From Oscillospiraceae bacterium (lineage in GTDB: Bacteria; Bacillota; Clostridia; Oscillospirales; Oscillospiraceae): a DNA stretch of 64,000 bases. Under the pieces are notes generated by a model. That model was not told where the DNA came from, searched no databases, and saw only the letters and a program-made list of their open reading frames with translations. Both the position numbers and the translations under genes were made by a program. The stretch covers positions 18,257-82,256 of the forward strand of contig CADAHL010000009.1 in assembly GCA_902787755.1 (NCBI GenBank), read 5' to 3'. Every line of letters begins with the position of its first letter. Position 1 is the stretch's first letter. Positions 1 to 9,412 of this stretch are shown one piece after another.

Positions 1-1022
1 GGGGTGCCCTCCTCGGGAGAGAAGGGGAACACGCCCACCCGCTGGATCTTTGCTTCCTTCAGAAACTCACACAGCTCCTCAAACTCGGCCTCGCCCTCGC
101 CGGGAAGCCCGGCGATCAGACTGGTGCGCAGGACCAGACCGGGGATGCGCCGCCGCAGCTCGGCAAAGAGCGCGCGGATCTCGCCGCCGGTACCCTTCCG
201 GTTCATGCGCTTGAGGATCCGGTCGTTGATGTGCTGGATAGGGATGTCCAGATACTTGACGATCTTGTCGTTGGAGGCGATCTCGTCGATGAGCTCGTCG
301 TCGAACTGGTCCGGGTACAGATAGTGCAGCCGGATCCATTGGATCCCCTCAATTTTCGCAAGCTCCCGGCACAGGGCGGCCAGACTGCGCTTGCCGTAAA
401 GATCGGTACCGTAGCGGGTGATGTCCTGAGCGATGACAATCAGCTCCTTCACCCCGTGCTCAGCCAGCTCTCGGGCCTCCGCCAGCACGTTCTCCATGGA
501 ACGGGAGCGATAGCGGCCCCGGATGTAGGGAATGGCACAGAAGGCGCAGAAGTTGTCGCAGCCCTCGGCAATGCGCAGATAAGCCCAGCCCGGACCGGTG
601 GAGACGACCCGGGAGATCTCCTCCACGGGCGCGTTCTTGTCCCCGAACAGGCTCAGGCCCCGACCGTCCATCACGGCGTTGGCGGCCTTGACGATGTCCC
701 CGAAGCTGCCCACACCCAGCACGGCGTCAATTTCCGGCAGTTCCTGAAGGATCGTGCCCTGATAGCGCTCGGAGAGGCAGCCGGTGACGATCAGTCCGCC
801 CAGGCGGCCCTGCTTTTTCAGCTCCGCCATCTCCAGAATGGTGTCGATGGCCTCGCTCTTGGCGGCGTCGATAAAGCCGCAGGTGTTGACAATGGCCAGA
901 TCCGCCCCATCCGGGTCCGGGACCAGGGTGTAGCCGGCCTCGTCCAGAAGGTACAGCATCTGCTCGCTGTTCACCAGATTTTTCGCGCATCCCAGAGAGA
1001 TGAGCGCAAAGGTCTTTTCCAT
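1..1022 (-). CDS. rimO: Ribosomal protein uS12 methylthiotransferase RimO (3' end outside window)
   Basis: Radical SAM enzyme that adds a methylthio group to a conserved aspartate of ribosomal protein S12. Translating the minus strand from the ATG at 1022 gives MEKTFALISLGCAKNLVNSE at the N-terminus; CAKNLVNSE is the RimO version of the UPF0004 motif that separates it from MiaB. About 340 codons are visible, including NTCGF, TGCLSERY and the radical SAM cluster motif CDNFCAFC. The C-terminal part, including the TRAM domain, lies beyond base 1. It is the last gene of a minus-strand run with recA and recX. The family call is firm; only the end is missing. Confidence 0.93.
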   Translation of the reverse strand, partial: MEKTFALISLGCAKNLVNSEQMLYLLDEAGYTLVPDPDGADLAIVNTCGFIDAAKSEAIDTILEMAELKKQGRLGGLIVTGCLSERYQGTILQELPEIDAVLGVGSFGDIVKAANAVMDGRGLSLFGDKNAPVEEISRVVSTGPGWAYLRIAEGCDNFCAFCAIPYIRGRYRSRSMENVLAEARELAEHGVKELIVIAQDITRYGTDLYGKRSLAALCRELAKIEGIQWIRLHYLYPDQFDDELIDEIASNDKIVKYLDIPIQHINDRILKRMNRKGTGGEIRALFAELRRRIPGLVLRTSLIAGLPGEGEAEFEELCEFLKEAKIQRVGVFPFSPEEGT

Positions 1023-1037
1023 AGGTTATTCCCCAAC

Positions 1038-1646
1038 TCAATCTTCTTCAATGTCTGTGACCCGGCCCAGGGCCGAGCGGATCTCCTCCCAGCTGTAGCC
1101 CCGGCGGGAGAGGGAAGCGGAGAGCTTGCGCACCGCGTCCCTGTCCGAGGGATCCCGGAGCTTGGAGGCGATGAGCCTGTCCAGCTTCTCATCCGGGGCC
1201 GGCGCCTGCGCCATGGCGTCCTCCCAGTACTCTCTGGGAACGCCCCGGCGACCGAGCTCCGAGCGGATCCGGCCCGCGCCATAGCCCTTTCCGCCGTAGT
1301 GACGGGCCACCCGGGCGGCGTAATCCGCGTCGTTGAGGTAGCCCCGTTCCTCCAGCCAGTCCAGGCTGAACAGAACGGCGTCCTCGTTTTCCCCCTTTTC
1401 CCGGAGCTTCTTTTCCAGCTCCCGGCGGGACATGGGCCGGTGGGACAGATACTCCAGCGCCCGGTCTCGACAGAGGGAGCGACAGGAATTCCGGCGCAGC
1501 TCCGACAGCGCGTCCTCCTCCAGATCCTTTCCGGCAAAGAGCCGCAGGGAGGCTATAACGCCCAGGCTGGTTCTGATCTCCTCTCCGTCCTCCAGGATCA
1601 CGGTCACCCGGTCGGCGGAGGTCTGTTTCAAATGTCGGATCGTCAT
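1038..1646 (-). CDS. recX: Regulatory protein RecX
   Basis: Small helical protein (202 aa) that modulates RecA filaments. The sequence shows the tandem three-helix RecX repeats: ALEYLSHRPMSRRELEKKLREKG, then a LDWLEERGYLNDADYAARVARH repeat and a GAGRIRSELGRRGV segment. The N-terminal part, about 55 residues, is the usual variable extension. It lies 71 bases downstream of recA and 15 bases upstream of rimO, the normal recA-recX order. No strong Shine-Dalgarno precedes the ATG. It looks intact even though its partner recA does not. Confidence 0.9.
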   Translation of the reverse strand: MTIRHLKQTSADRVTVILEDGEEIRTSLGVIASLRLFAGKDLEEDALSELRRNSCRSLCRDRALEYLSHRPMSRRELEKKLREKGENEDAVLFSLDWLEERGYLNDADYAARVARHYGGKGYGAGRIRSELGRRGVPREYWEDAMAQAPAPDEKLDRLIASKLRDPSDRDAVRKLSASLSRRGYSWEEIRSALGRVTDIEED

Positions 1647-1666
1647 ACGTTATCAAACCAACAAAT

Positions 1667-1694
1667 CCGTGACGAGGGGTTGCCCTCGTCACGG
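1667..1694 (-). terminator. Hairpin between recA and recX
   Basis: A perfect 12-bp stem, CCGTGACGAGGG paired with CCCTCGTCACGG around a 4-base loop, lies just after the recA stop. On the minus strand it is followed only by a weak T stretch (ATTTGTTGG), so it could be an attenuator that lets some transcription run into recX. A partial terminator between recA and recX is common in bacteria. Confidence 0.5.
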
Positions 1695-1717
1695 TTTGAC
1701 TTTCTATTCGCTCGCGC

Positions 1718-2801
1718 TCAGCCTTCGTCGAAATCGTCGGCGGAGACGTTCACGCCCGGCATCTCGGCGATGCGGCCGGAGGCCTGGGCGGCCTTCCTGG
1801 CCTGGGGGGACATGAGCTTGTAGGCGTTGTCCCGGATCTGCTGCTCCACCCGTTCCCGGGCTTCCTCGTTGTTTTGCAGATAGTCCTTCACGCCGTCACG
1901 GCCCTGGATGCGCTGGCCGTCCACGGTGAACCAGGCACCGGCCTTGTCGATGATCTCCAGCTTCACGCCCAGATCCACGATCTCGCCCACCCGGGAGATG
2001 CCTTCGCCGTACATGATGTCGAACTCCGCTTCCCGGAAGGGAGGGGCGACCTTGTTCTTGACGACCTTGGCTCTCGTCCGGTTGCCGATCATCTCGCCGT
2101 TGACCTTCAGCGTCTCGATACGGCGCACGTCGATGCGCACGGAGGCGTAGTATTTCAGGGCCAGACCGCCGGGCGTGGTCTCGGGGTTGCCGTACATGAC
2201 GCCGATCTTCTGGCGCAGCTGGTTGATGAAGAGCCAGCCTCCGCATGGCCTGGCTCATCAGACGGGCCAGGGCGCCCACCACCGTGTCGCCGATCTCGCC
2301 GTCCAGCTCGGACTTCGGGATCAGGGCGGCCACGGAGTCGATGACCAGCACGTCGATGGCGCCGGAGCGGACCAGAGACTCGGCAATGTCCAGAGCCTGC
2401 TCGCCGGAATCGGGCTGGGAAATGAGCAGACTGTCGATGTCAACGCCAAGGGCTCTGGCATAGGCGGGCTCCAGGGCGTGCTCCACGTCGATATACGCGG
2501 CCACGCCGTTGTTCCTCTGGGCGGAGGCCACGATGTGCAGGGCCAGGGTGGTCTTGCCGGAGGCCTCGGGACCGTAGATCTCCACGATCCTGCCCCGGGG
2601 AACGCCGCCGATGCCCAGCGCCAGGTCCAGAGACAGGGAGCCGGTGGACAGGGCTTCCACGTTCACGGAGATATCGTCGCCAAGGCGCATGATGGTGCCC
2701 TTGCCGTAATCCTTCTCGATCTTTGCAATGGCGGTCTCCAGAGCCTTCTTCTTGTCGGAAGAGGGGGCCACAGGGACCGGCGCTTTTTTCTTTTCTGCCA
2801 T
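1718..2801 (-). pseudogene. recA: recA, interrupted by a 32-nt deletion and frameshift
   Basis: RecA recombinase: ATP-dependent strand exchange and SOS co-protease. The first part (from 2801) reads normally: [11 protein letters not shown], Walker [10 protein letters not shown], and [20 protein letters not shown] to [10 protein letters not shown]. Near 2231-2241 the frame is lost. The second part resumes in another frame with [23 protein letters not shown] and continues to the normal C-terminus at 1718. Compared with other RecA proteins the twelve residues between MRKL and FINQ are replaced by four bases, so about 32 nt are missing. As written, the product ends at about 301 aa with a scrambled tail and lacks the L2 loop region. 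The cause may be a real mutation or an assembly error; everything else in the gene is well conserved, which favours an error or a very recent event. Confidence 0.88.
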
Positions 2802-2872
2802 GCTGTTCTCTCCTTTTTTCTTGTTTCCGAGGAAAGTATATCAAAAGATATGTCCAATAAACCGGACTTTTG

Positions 2873-3736
2873 TTACTCGAGATAAGTCCGTCCGAAGACC
2901 ACGCGGTCCACGTTCAGGGTGTCTTTGCGAGTATCGGCGGAGGCAAAGCCCGCAGCCAGGATCATCTCCCTGACCTCGTCGGCCTGACCCTCTCCCACCT
3001 CGAAGAGCAGGTAGCCGCCGGGCTTCAGGAGGCTCTTCCAGTACTTGAGGATGCTCTTGTAGAAGCGCAGTCCGTCCTCGCCGCCGTCCAGAGCCCAGAT
3101 GGGCTCGTAATCCCGAACGGAGCTGTCCAGCGTCAGGATCTCGCCGCTGGGGATGTAGGGGGGATTGGAGACGATCATATCAAAGCTCCCCATGCCCAGG
3201 GGAGGGGAAGCGGTGGCGTCGGCCTGGCGGGTGATGCAGCGGGAGGAGAAGCCGTATTCGGCCAGGTTCTTCCGGCACACGGCCAGCGCGCTTGCGCTGA
3301 TATCCACGGCCACCAGCTTGCTGGCGGGAAAGACCCGGGCCAGGGCGCAGGCGATACACCCGGAGCCGCAGCAAAGATCCAGGATCCGGGCGTCCATCTT
3401 CCGGCCCATGAAGAGTTCCCTGGCGGTGGTCACCAAAAGCTCGGTATCCATGCGGGGGATCAGCACGTCCGGCGTCACGGTCAGGGGAAGGCCATAAAAC
3501 TCCCAGGTGCCGGTGATGTAGGCCACCGGCTCACCCCGCATCCGGCGGGCCAGGGAATCGGTGACCTTTTCCTCCACCGCCGGGCTGGAATACAGATTCA
3601 GATCCCGCAGCAGCTGCTCGGGGGTCTTTCCGGCGGCCTGGGCCACCAGCAGACGGGCCTCCAGATTACAGCTCTCGATACCGCATTGTTTTAGCTGGGT
3701 GCGGGCGGACAGATACAGATCGTTATATGTTTTCAT
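2873..3736 (-). CDS. prmC: Peptide chain release factor N5-glutamine methyltransferase
   Basis: Methylates the GGQ glutamine of release factors RF1 and RF2 using S-adenosylmethionine. The protein (287 aa) has the N-terminal helical domain, the SAM-binding motif ILDLCCGSGCIACALA and the NPPY catalytic motif in IVSNPPYIPSGEI, all diagnostic for PrmC. Length is normal for the family. It lies 13 bases after the DUF1385 gene on the same strand, a conserved Clostridia pairing. No prfA is visible here. Confidence 0.93.
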   Translation of the reverse strand: MKTYNDLYLSARTQLKQCGIESCNLEARLLVAQAAGKTPEQLLRDLNLYSSPAVEEKVTDSLARRMRGEPVAYITGTWEFYGLPLTVTPDVLIPRMDTELLVTTARELFMGRKMDARILDLCCGSGCIACALARVFPASKLVAVDISASALAVCRKNLAEYGFSSRCITRQADATASPPLGMGSFDMIVSNPPYIPSGEILTLDSSVRDYEPIWALDGGEDGLRFYKSILKYWKSLLKPGGYLLFEVGEGQADEVREMILAAGFASADTRKDTLNVDRVVFGRTYLE

Positions 3737-3749
3737 CGTGACCTCCCAC

Positions 3750-4718
3750 TCAGGCGCCCCACAGGTCGCTGCCCTTTTCCTCGGGGATGACCAGCTCCAG
3801 CGCGCGGATGGCGCACTCGATCATGGAATCGTCCGGCTCATTGGTGGTGATGCGCTGCAGCCATTTGCCGGGGGCGGAGAGAACGGCGGACAGCCAGTTG
3901 TCGTGACCGCCGCACCAGCGGTTCATCTCGTAGCTCAGACCCACCACCACGGGCAGGAGCAGCAGATGGCAGCCCACCCGGGCGAAGAGATTGGTGACAG
4001 GGAAGATGAAGTTGAAGAGCAGATTCACCAGAATGCTCACCAGCACCACCACCAGCAGGAAGCTGGTGCCGCAGCGGGGATGGAAGCGGCTCTGCGTCCG
4101 CACGTTCTCCACCGTCAGAGGCAGGCCCTTCTCGTAGCAGAAGATGCTCTTGTGCTCGGCGCCGTGGTAAGAGAACAGGCGGCGGATATCCTTGACCCTG
4201 CTGACCAGGGCCATATAGCCCAGCAGGATCCCGACCCGCAGGACGCCCTCCAGTAGATTGATGAGGGGCAGGGAGAAAGCCTGCTTAAAGTTCAGAAGCC
4301 TCACCAGCAGAGAGGGGAGAAACACGAACAGCAGCAGGGACAGGCCGATGCCCAGCACGACCGAGGTGCCGATAATGAGCTTCTGGGCCTTCTCCTCGGG
4401 GAAATGGTCCTGGATCCACAGATCCAGCTTATCCGGCTCGCCGATCTCCTCCTCGGGGACCAGGCTGGCGGAATAGCTCAGGGCCTGCATGCCCTTGATC
4501 ATGGAGTCCACAAATACGGCGGAGCCCCGGACGAAGGGCAGACCCAGGAAGGGATGACGCTCCTTGAAGGGAACGAAGTCCTCGGTTTTCTCCACCAGAC
4601 CGTCGGCGGTGCGGCAGACGATAGCCTGCTTTCTGGGGCCGCGCATGAGAATGCCCTCGATCAGGGCCTGGCCGCCGATCGAGGTGCGGAAGGAACAGCT
4701 TGCGTTGGATTCGGGCAT
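3750..4718 (-). CDS. DUF1385 family membrane protein (YqhQ-like)
   Basis: Family of unknown biochemical role, often described as a predicted metal-dependent enzyme. The 322-aa protein has the characteristic N-terminal motif GGQALIEGILMRGP, followed by several hydrophobic segments (around residues 110-165 and 215-260) and the conserved SYHGAEHKSIFCYEKG and HPRCGTSFL stretches typical of the family, with possible metal-ligand His/Cys/Glu residues. Its place directly upstream of prmC is conserved in Firmicutes. I do not assign a function. Confidence 0.88.
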   Translation of the reverse strand: MPESNASCSFRTSIGGQALIEGILMRGPRKQAIVCRTADGLVEKTEDFVPFKERHPFLGLPFVRGSAVFVDSMIKGMQALSYSASLVPEEEIGEPDKLDLWIQDHFPEEKAQKLIIGTSVVLGIGLSLLLFVFLPSLLVRLLNFKQAFSLPLINLLEGVLRVGILLGYMALVSRVKDIRRLFSYHGAEHKSIFCYEKGLPLTVENVRTQSRFHPRCGTSFLLVVVLVSILVNLLFNFIFPVTNLFARVGCHLLLLPVVVGLSYEMNRWCGGHDNWLSAVLSAPGKWLQRITTNEPDDSMIECAIRALELVIPEEKGSDLWGA

Positions 4719-4735
4719 GAAAAGGTCTCCTTATG

Positions 4736-5740
4736 TTACTCTACACTTGTCTTGGAATTGAGGGGAAGGATCACCGTGACCCGGCAGCCCTTCTCCGGGG
4801 CGTTCTCCACCAGGAGCTTGCCCTTGTGGCGGGTGACAATCTCGTCGCAGACGGAAAGGCCGATGCCGGTGCCCCGGTTCCGGGAGCTGCCCTTGTAAAA
4901 CTTCTCCTTCACGTGGGGAAGCTCACCCTCGGGGATGCCGTGGCCGTAGTCCCGGATGGTGATGTGAACGCCGTCGTCCATGCGCTGGATGCCCACGTCC
5001 ACCTTCTTGCCGTCGCCGCCGTGGTTGACGGCGTTGTCCAGCAGGTTCAGAAAGACCTGCTTGAGCCGCTCCGGATCGCCGGGGATCAGAGGGATCTCGG
5101 CGGGAGCGGGGGTATAGTTGATCTCCATGCCGGCCTGGCGCATCAGCTCACCGTAGGTGAACAGCGCGTCCTCCAGCTCGGCGGAGATGTCGATGAGCTC
5201 GATGCGCAGATTGAAGCGGCCGTCCTGGATCCGGGTGAACTCCAGAAGCTCGGTCACCATGCCGGTCAGACGCTCAGCCTCCCGGGAGATGATATGGATG
5301 CCCTTGAGGGAATCGCCCTGGACGGCCTCGTCATAGGCGATGGTCTCCGCCCAGCCGGTGATGGCGGTCAGGGGAGTGCGCAGCTCGTGAGAGACCTGGG
5401 AAATGAAGTCGGTCCTGGCCTTTTCCGCCTGGGCCACCTTCTCGGACATGTCGTTGATGGCCTCGGTGAGCCGGCCGATCTCATTGTCGGGGATGTTCTC
5501 CAGCTTGCTGCCGTAGCTGCCTTCGGCGATCTGCCGGGCAAACTCGGTCAGGGAATCGATGGGATCGGAGACGCTGCGCCAGAACCAGAGGATCAGGTAG
5601 ATGAGGTACAGGCACATCACGCTCATCACGCCTACGGCCAGGTAGCGCAGACCGCGCGTGGCGGCCCAGACCCCGAACAGCAGCAGGGCGATCCCGGCGA
5701 TCCCGGAAAAGATCAGCTGGATCTTCAGTTTGTTGAACAT
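4736..5740 (-). CDS. Sensor histidine kinase
   Basis: Membrane sensor kinase of 334 aa. Two N-terminal transmembrane helices (about residues 8-26 and 33-53) are joined by almost no extracellular loop, so it probably senses a membrane or intracellular signal. A HAMP-like linker follows (SDPIDSLTEFARQIAEG). The H-box is VSHELRTPLT with phospho-acceptor His118. The N-box FLNLLDNAVNHG and the G-boxes DYGHGIPE and GTGIGLSVC complete the ATPase domain. It is transcribed 34 bases downstream of its response regulator. The stimulus cannot be read from the sequence. Confidence 0.92.
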   Translation of the reverse strand: MFNKLKIQLIFSGIAGIALLLFGVWAATRGLRYLAVGVMSVMCLYLIYLILWFWRSVSDPIDSLTEFARQIAEGSYGSKLENIPDNEIGRLTEAINDMSEKVAQAEKARTDFISQVSHELRTPLTAITGWAETIAYDEAVQGDSLKGIHIISREAERLTGMVTELLEFTRIQDGRFNLRIELIDISAELEDALFTYGELMRQAGMEINYTPAPAEIPLIPGDPERLKQVFLNLLDNAVNHGGDGKKVDVGIQRMDDGVHITIRDYGHGIPEGELPHVKEKFYKGSSRNRGTGIGLSVCDEIVTRHKGKLLVENAPEKGCRVTVILPLNSKTSVE

Positions 5741-5774
5741 GGATGTAACTTCCTGTCGGTTGGAATGGGAGGGA

Positions 5775-6464
5775 TCAGTAGCCCCACTTGTAGCCGTAGC
5801 CCCAGACGGTGGTCAGATACTCCGGCTCGGTGGGATCCGCCTCGATCTTGATGCGGAGCCTGCGGATGTTCACGTCCACGGTCTTAAGCTCGCCGGAGAA
5901 GCTGTCGCCCCAGACGGCGGAGAGAATATCTTCCCGGCTCATGGCTTTTCCGGGATTTTCCATGAAGAGCTTGACCAGCAGATATTCAATCTGGGTCAGC
6001 TTCAGGCGCTGACCGTTCTTCTCCAGGGTCCGGTTGCGGGTGTTGAGCACGAAGGGCCCCCGGACGATCTCCACCCGGGCCTTCTCGTCCTCATCCACAC
6101 CCAGACGGCGCACCAGCGCGTCCACCCGGGCGGTGAGCTCCGCGGGGGAGAAGGGCTTGGTCACGTAGTCGTCGGCGCCGGTCATGAGCCCCGTGACCTT
6201 GTCGATCTCCTGGCTCTTAGCGGTGAGCATGATGATGCCCATCTTGGAGCCGGAGGCGCGGATCCTGCGGCAGACCTCAAAGCCGTCGATGCCGGGCAGC
6301 ATCACGTCCAGCAGACCGAGACAGATATCCGGGTTCACCTTCAACTGCTCCAGGGCCTGTTCGCCGGTCTCGGCCTCGATGGGTTCGTACCCGTTGCGGC
6401 GAAGGTTAATGACGATAAAGCTGCGGATGTTGGATTCATCCTCCAAAACCAGTATCTTTTTCAT
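5775..6464 (-). CDS. OmpR/PhoB-family response regulator
   Basis: Two-domain DNA-binding regulator, 229 aa. The receiver domain has acidic residues in LVLEDES, phospho-acceptor Asp53 in LLDVMLPG, and Lys103 in VTKPF. A C-terminal winged-helix domain ends in the typical TVWGYGYKW. The start chosen is MKKILVLEDES at 6464, preceded by AAGGAG nine bases upstream. An open frame reaches to 6578 but the extra 38 residues are proline-rich and unlike the family. It pairs with the kinase immediately downstream. Confidence 0.92.
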   Translation of the reverse strand: MKKILVLEDESNIRSFIVINLRRNGYEPIEAETGEQALEQLKVNPDICLGLLDVMLPGIDGFEVCRRIRASGSKMGIIMLTAKSQEIDKVTGLMTGADDYVTKPFSPAELTARVDALVRRLGVDEDEKARVEIVRGPFVLNTRNRTLEKNGQRLKLTQIEYLLVKLFMENPGKAMSREDILSAVWGDSFSGELKTVDVNIRRLRIKIEADPTEPEYLTTVWGYGYKWGY

Positions 6465-6591
6465 TGAAGAAACTCCTTGTTCCAGAGAGTAGTCACGTTT
6501 GGAACCGGCCTGATCCGGGGTCTCCGGCGTGCCAGGTGTATTTTTCATATTCGTCTCCTCGCAGAACGTGATAAACAAACTTCGACGGCTA

Positions 6592-6597
6592 ATTATA
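6592..6597 (-). promoter_or_regulatory. -10 element for the two-component operon
   Basis: On the minus strand this reads TGTTATAAT, a consensus -10 box with an extended TGN element, about 130 bases upstream of the response regulator start. The -35 position is poor, which is usual for extended -10 promoters. It lies back to back with the promoter of the divergent GTPase gene. Confidence 0.45.
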
Positions 6598-6717
6598 ACA
6601 CAGCTTTTACAAAAATGGTAGAGGAAGTTTCAAATTCCGTCCGTATATTTTGCAAGAGAGTGACAATGGAAGTCTTTCCTCGGCAAAGGGTCTTCCGCGC
6701 GGGCGCGAAAATGGCTA

Positions 6718-6746
6718 TCGACTTTACCCGGGAAATATGGTAAAAT
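6718..6746 (+). promoter_or_regulatory. Promoter for the GTPase-NYN/ylmH operon
   Basis: TCGACT (four of six matches to the -35 consensus), a 17-base spacer and TAAAAT give a plausible vegetative promoter about 33 bases ahead of the ATG at 6779. The start is preceded by a strong AGGAGGG. Confidence 0.5.
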
Positions 6747-6778
6747 CATAGACCATATCATACAAAGGAGGGAACGCA

Positions 6779-9412
6779 ATGGCCGAGGGCGCCAAACAGA
6801 TCTGCGTGGGGCTGCTGGCCCATGTGGACGCCGGGAAGACCACCCTTTCCGAGGCCATGCTGTACCTCTCCGGACGCCTGAAGAAGCTGGGCCGGGTGGA
6901 TCACCGGGACAGCTTTCTGGATACCCACAGCCTGGAGCGGCAGCGGGGCATCACCATCTTTTCCAAGCAGGCGGTGTTCCCTCTGGGCGACAAGACCGTG
7001 ACGCTGCTGGATACGCCGGGGCATGTGGACTTTTCCGCCGAAATGGAACGGGCGCTGGGCGTCGTGGACTGCGCGGTGCTGGTGATCAGCGGAACCGATG
7101 GCGTCCAGGCCCATACCGAGACCCTGTGGCGGCTGCTGGAGCGCCGAAGACTTCCCTGCCTGATCTTCGTGACCAAGATGGACCTGGCCCGGCAGGACAA
7201 GCAGCAGCTGATGGAGGAGCTGAAGACCCGGCTGGATCCCCGCTGCGCCGATTTCACCCTCCGGGGCGAAGCCCTGCAGGAGGAGCTGGCCATGACCGGA
7301 GAGAAGCTCATGGACGAGATCCTGTCCGGGCGCCTCCCGGATCGGACGCGCCTGTCCGGAGCGCTGCGGTCCCGAGAGCTGTTTCCGGTGTTCTTCGGTT
7401 CCGGGCTGAAGCTGGACGGTGTGGAGGCGCTGCTGGAGGCGCTGCATGATCTGGTGGAGCCGCCGGAGGACCGGGGGGCCTTTTCCGCCCGGGTCTTCAA
7501 AATCGCCCGGGATCCCCAGGGGAACCGGCTGAGCTTCCTGCGGGTCCTCTCCGGGGAACTGAAGGTTCGTTCTCCGCTGCGATACGAAGACGAGGCCGGA
7601 CAGCAGCTGGAGGAGAAGATCACCCAGCTGCGGATCTATTCCGGCGCGAAATTCGAGACCACGGAGACCCTGACCGCCGGACAGCTGGGGGCGGCGCTGG
7701 GCCTGAGCGGCACCTGGCCCGGGCAGGGTCTGGGGGAGGCCTCCGATTCCGGACGCCCCGCCCTGGAGCCGGTGATGAGTTATCGGCTGCTGCTGCCTTA
7801 CGGCGCGGATCCGGCCCAGTGGATGCCCCGGCTCCGGGTGCTTGGGGAGGAGGATCCCCAGCTGCATCTGCGCTGGAACGAGCGCCTGCGGCAGATCGAG
7901 CTGCGCCTAATGGGCCGGGTGCAGGCGGAGGTCTTTCGGAGCCTGGTAAAGGAACGCTTCGACCTGGACGTGGGCCTGTCGGAGGGGCGGGTCCTGTACC
8001 GGGAGACCATTGCCGACACGGTGGAGGGCGTGGGTCACTTCGAGCCTCTGCGGCACTACGCCGAGGTCCATCTGATCCTGGAGCCTCTTCCCCGGGGCAG
8101 CGGCGTGGTGGCCGACAGCGTCTGTCCCGAGGACAGCCTGGATCGGAACTGGCAGCGGCTCATCCTGGGACACATTCTGGAAAAACACCACCTGGGCGTG
8201 CTCACCGGCTCGCCTGTTACCGATGTAAAAAACACCCTGGCTGCCGGCCGGGCCCATCTGAAGCACACCGAGGGAGGGGACTTCCGGCAGGCCACCTACC
8301 GGGCCATCCGACAGGGCCTGATGAAGGCCGAGAGCGTGCTGCTGGAGCCTTGGTATTGCTTCACCCTGGAAGTACCACCGGACCAGATCGGCCGGGCCAT
8401 CAGCGACGTGCGGGCGATGAACGGCGTGTTTGAGGCGCCGGAGGAGAACGGGGAACTGGTCCGGCTCCGGGGCAGCGCGCCGGTTGCCGCCATGAACGCC
8501 TATGGCGATGAGTTGATGAGTTATACCCACGGCCGGGGGCGGCTCTCGCTTCGGCCCGAGGGCTACCGGCCGGTGAAGGAGCAGGAGAAGCTGGTATCCT
8601 CCTTCGGCTACGATCCCACGGCGGACCTGGAAAATACCCCGGATTCGGTGTTCTGCGCCCACGGCGCCGGCTTCAACGTGCGCTGGGATCAGGTGGAGCA
8701 GTATATGCACCTGGACAGCGTCCTCAGGCCCCGGACGGAGGAGCCCCCGGCCGCGCCCCGGAGAAACCTCTCCATCGACGAGCGGGAGCTGGAAGCCATC
8801 ATGGAGCGGGAGTTCGGGCCCATCCGGCGGCCCCAGTACCGGGCCGGGGAGCGGAACGAGGCTCCGGTGTCCATTACCATCCGGGAGCGGAAGCAGTATG
8901 TGATCGTGGACGGCTACAACGTGATTTTTGCCTCCGAGGAGCTCAAGCGCCTGGCCTCGGAGAAGCTGGAACTGGCCCGGGGGCGGCTGATGGATCTGCT
9001 GTCCAGCTATGCGGGCTTTACGAAGTCCCAGCTGGTGCTGGTCTTCGACGGCTTCCGGACCCCGGGCAATCCGGGCTCCCGGACCGAGTATCACAACATC
9101 CATGTGGCCTTCACCCCGGATGGGGAATCCGCCGACGCCTATATCGAGCGGCTGGTGGACGAGATCGGCAAAAACTACGACGTGCGCGTCATTACCAGCG
9201 ATTCTCTGATCCGGCTCAGCGCGCTGCGCTCGGGCGTTCTGCGAACCAGCTCCGGAGAGTTCCTGGCGGAGCTGGAGTGGACTCTGGAGCAGATCGGGGA
9301 AGTGCTGAAGAAATCCAATCAGGGAGCGCATCTGACGAAACTGAGAGATGGAACAAAACGAATTGATCCGGCGGGCGGAGGATCTGAACCGCCGCTGCCA
9401 AAGAAACAGTGA
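6779..9412 (+). CDS. Tet(M)/EF-G-like ribosomal GTPase fused to a Rae1-type NYN ribonuclease domain
   Basis: A long protein (877 aa) in two parts. Residues 1 to about 690 form a translation-factor GTPase of the tetracycline ribosomal-protection type: AHVDAGKTT (14-22), DTPGHVDF (78-85), TKMD (132-135) and EF-G-like domains III-V. Residues about 705-850 form a NYN/PIN-like domain with VIVDGYNVIF (Asp711, Asn714), LVLVFDG, SADAYIERLV and VRVITSD, the pattern of YacP/Rae1, the nuclease that cleaves mRNA in the ribosomal A site. The fused architecture suggests a factor that binds stalled ribosomes and cuts their message; that is inference. Annotation as a tetracycline-resistance protein should be treated with caution. 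It overlaps ylmH by 65 bases. Confidence 0.85.
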   Translation: MAEGAKQICVGLLAHVDAGKTTLSEAMLYLSGRLKKLGRVDHRDSFLDTHSLERQRGITIFSKQAVFPLGDKTVTLLDTPGHVDFSAEMERALGVVDCAVLVISGTDGVQAHTETLWRLLERRRLPCLIFVTKMDLARQDKQQLMEELKTRLDPRCADFTLRGEALQEELAMTGEKLMDEILSGRLPDRTRLSGALRSRELFPVFFGSGLKLDGVEALLEALHDLVEPPEDRGAFSARVFKIARDPQGNRLSFLRVLSGELKVRSPLRYEDEAGQQLEEKITQLRIYSGAKFETTETLTAGQLGAALGLSGTWPGQGLGEASDSGRPALEPVMSYRLLLPYGADPAQWMPRLRVLGEEDPQLHLRWNERLRQIELRLMGRVQAEVFRSLVKERFDLDVGLSEGRVLYRETIADTVEGVGHFEPLRHYAEVHLILEPLPRGSGVVADSVCPEDSLDRNWQRLILGHILEKHHLGVLTGSPVTDVKNTLAAGRAHLKHTEGGDFRQATYRAIRQGLMKAESVLLEPWYCFTLEVPPDQIGRAISDVRAMNGVFEAPEENGELVRLRGSAPVAAMNAYGDELMSYTHGRGRLSLRPEGYRPVKEQEKLVSSFGYDPTADLENTPDSVFCAHGAGFNVRWDQVEQYMHLDSVLRPRTEEPPAAPRRNLSIDERELEAIMEREFGPIRRPQYRAGERNEAPVSITIRERKQYVIVDGYNVIFASEELKRLASEKLELARGRLMDLLSSYAGFTKSQLVLVFDGFRTPGNPGSRTEYHNIHVAFTPDGESADAYIERLVDEIGKNYDVRVITSDSLIRLSALRSGVLRTSSGEFLAELEWTLEQIGEVLKKSNQGAHLTKLRDGTKRIDPAGGGSEPPLPKKQ

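Noticed and set aside
231-1823. A 530-codon plus-strand open frame across rimO and recX
   Set aside because: It lies opposite rimO and recX, which have clear motifs on the minus strand. High GC leaves long antisense frames open throughout this window.
2807-2870. A LexA/SOS box upstream of recA
   Set aside because: No good match to the Firmicutes SOS box was found; only an AT-rich stretch with a possible TATACT.
6779-9412. Straight call as a tetracycline-resistance gene
   Set aside because: The GTPase resembles Tet(M)-type proteins but carries an extra nuclease domain and sits with ylmH, without mobile-element context. Resistance is possible but not supported.
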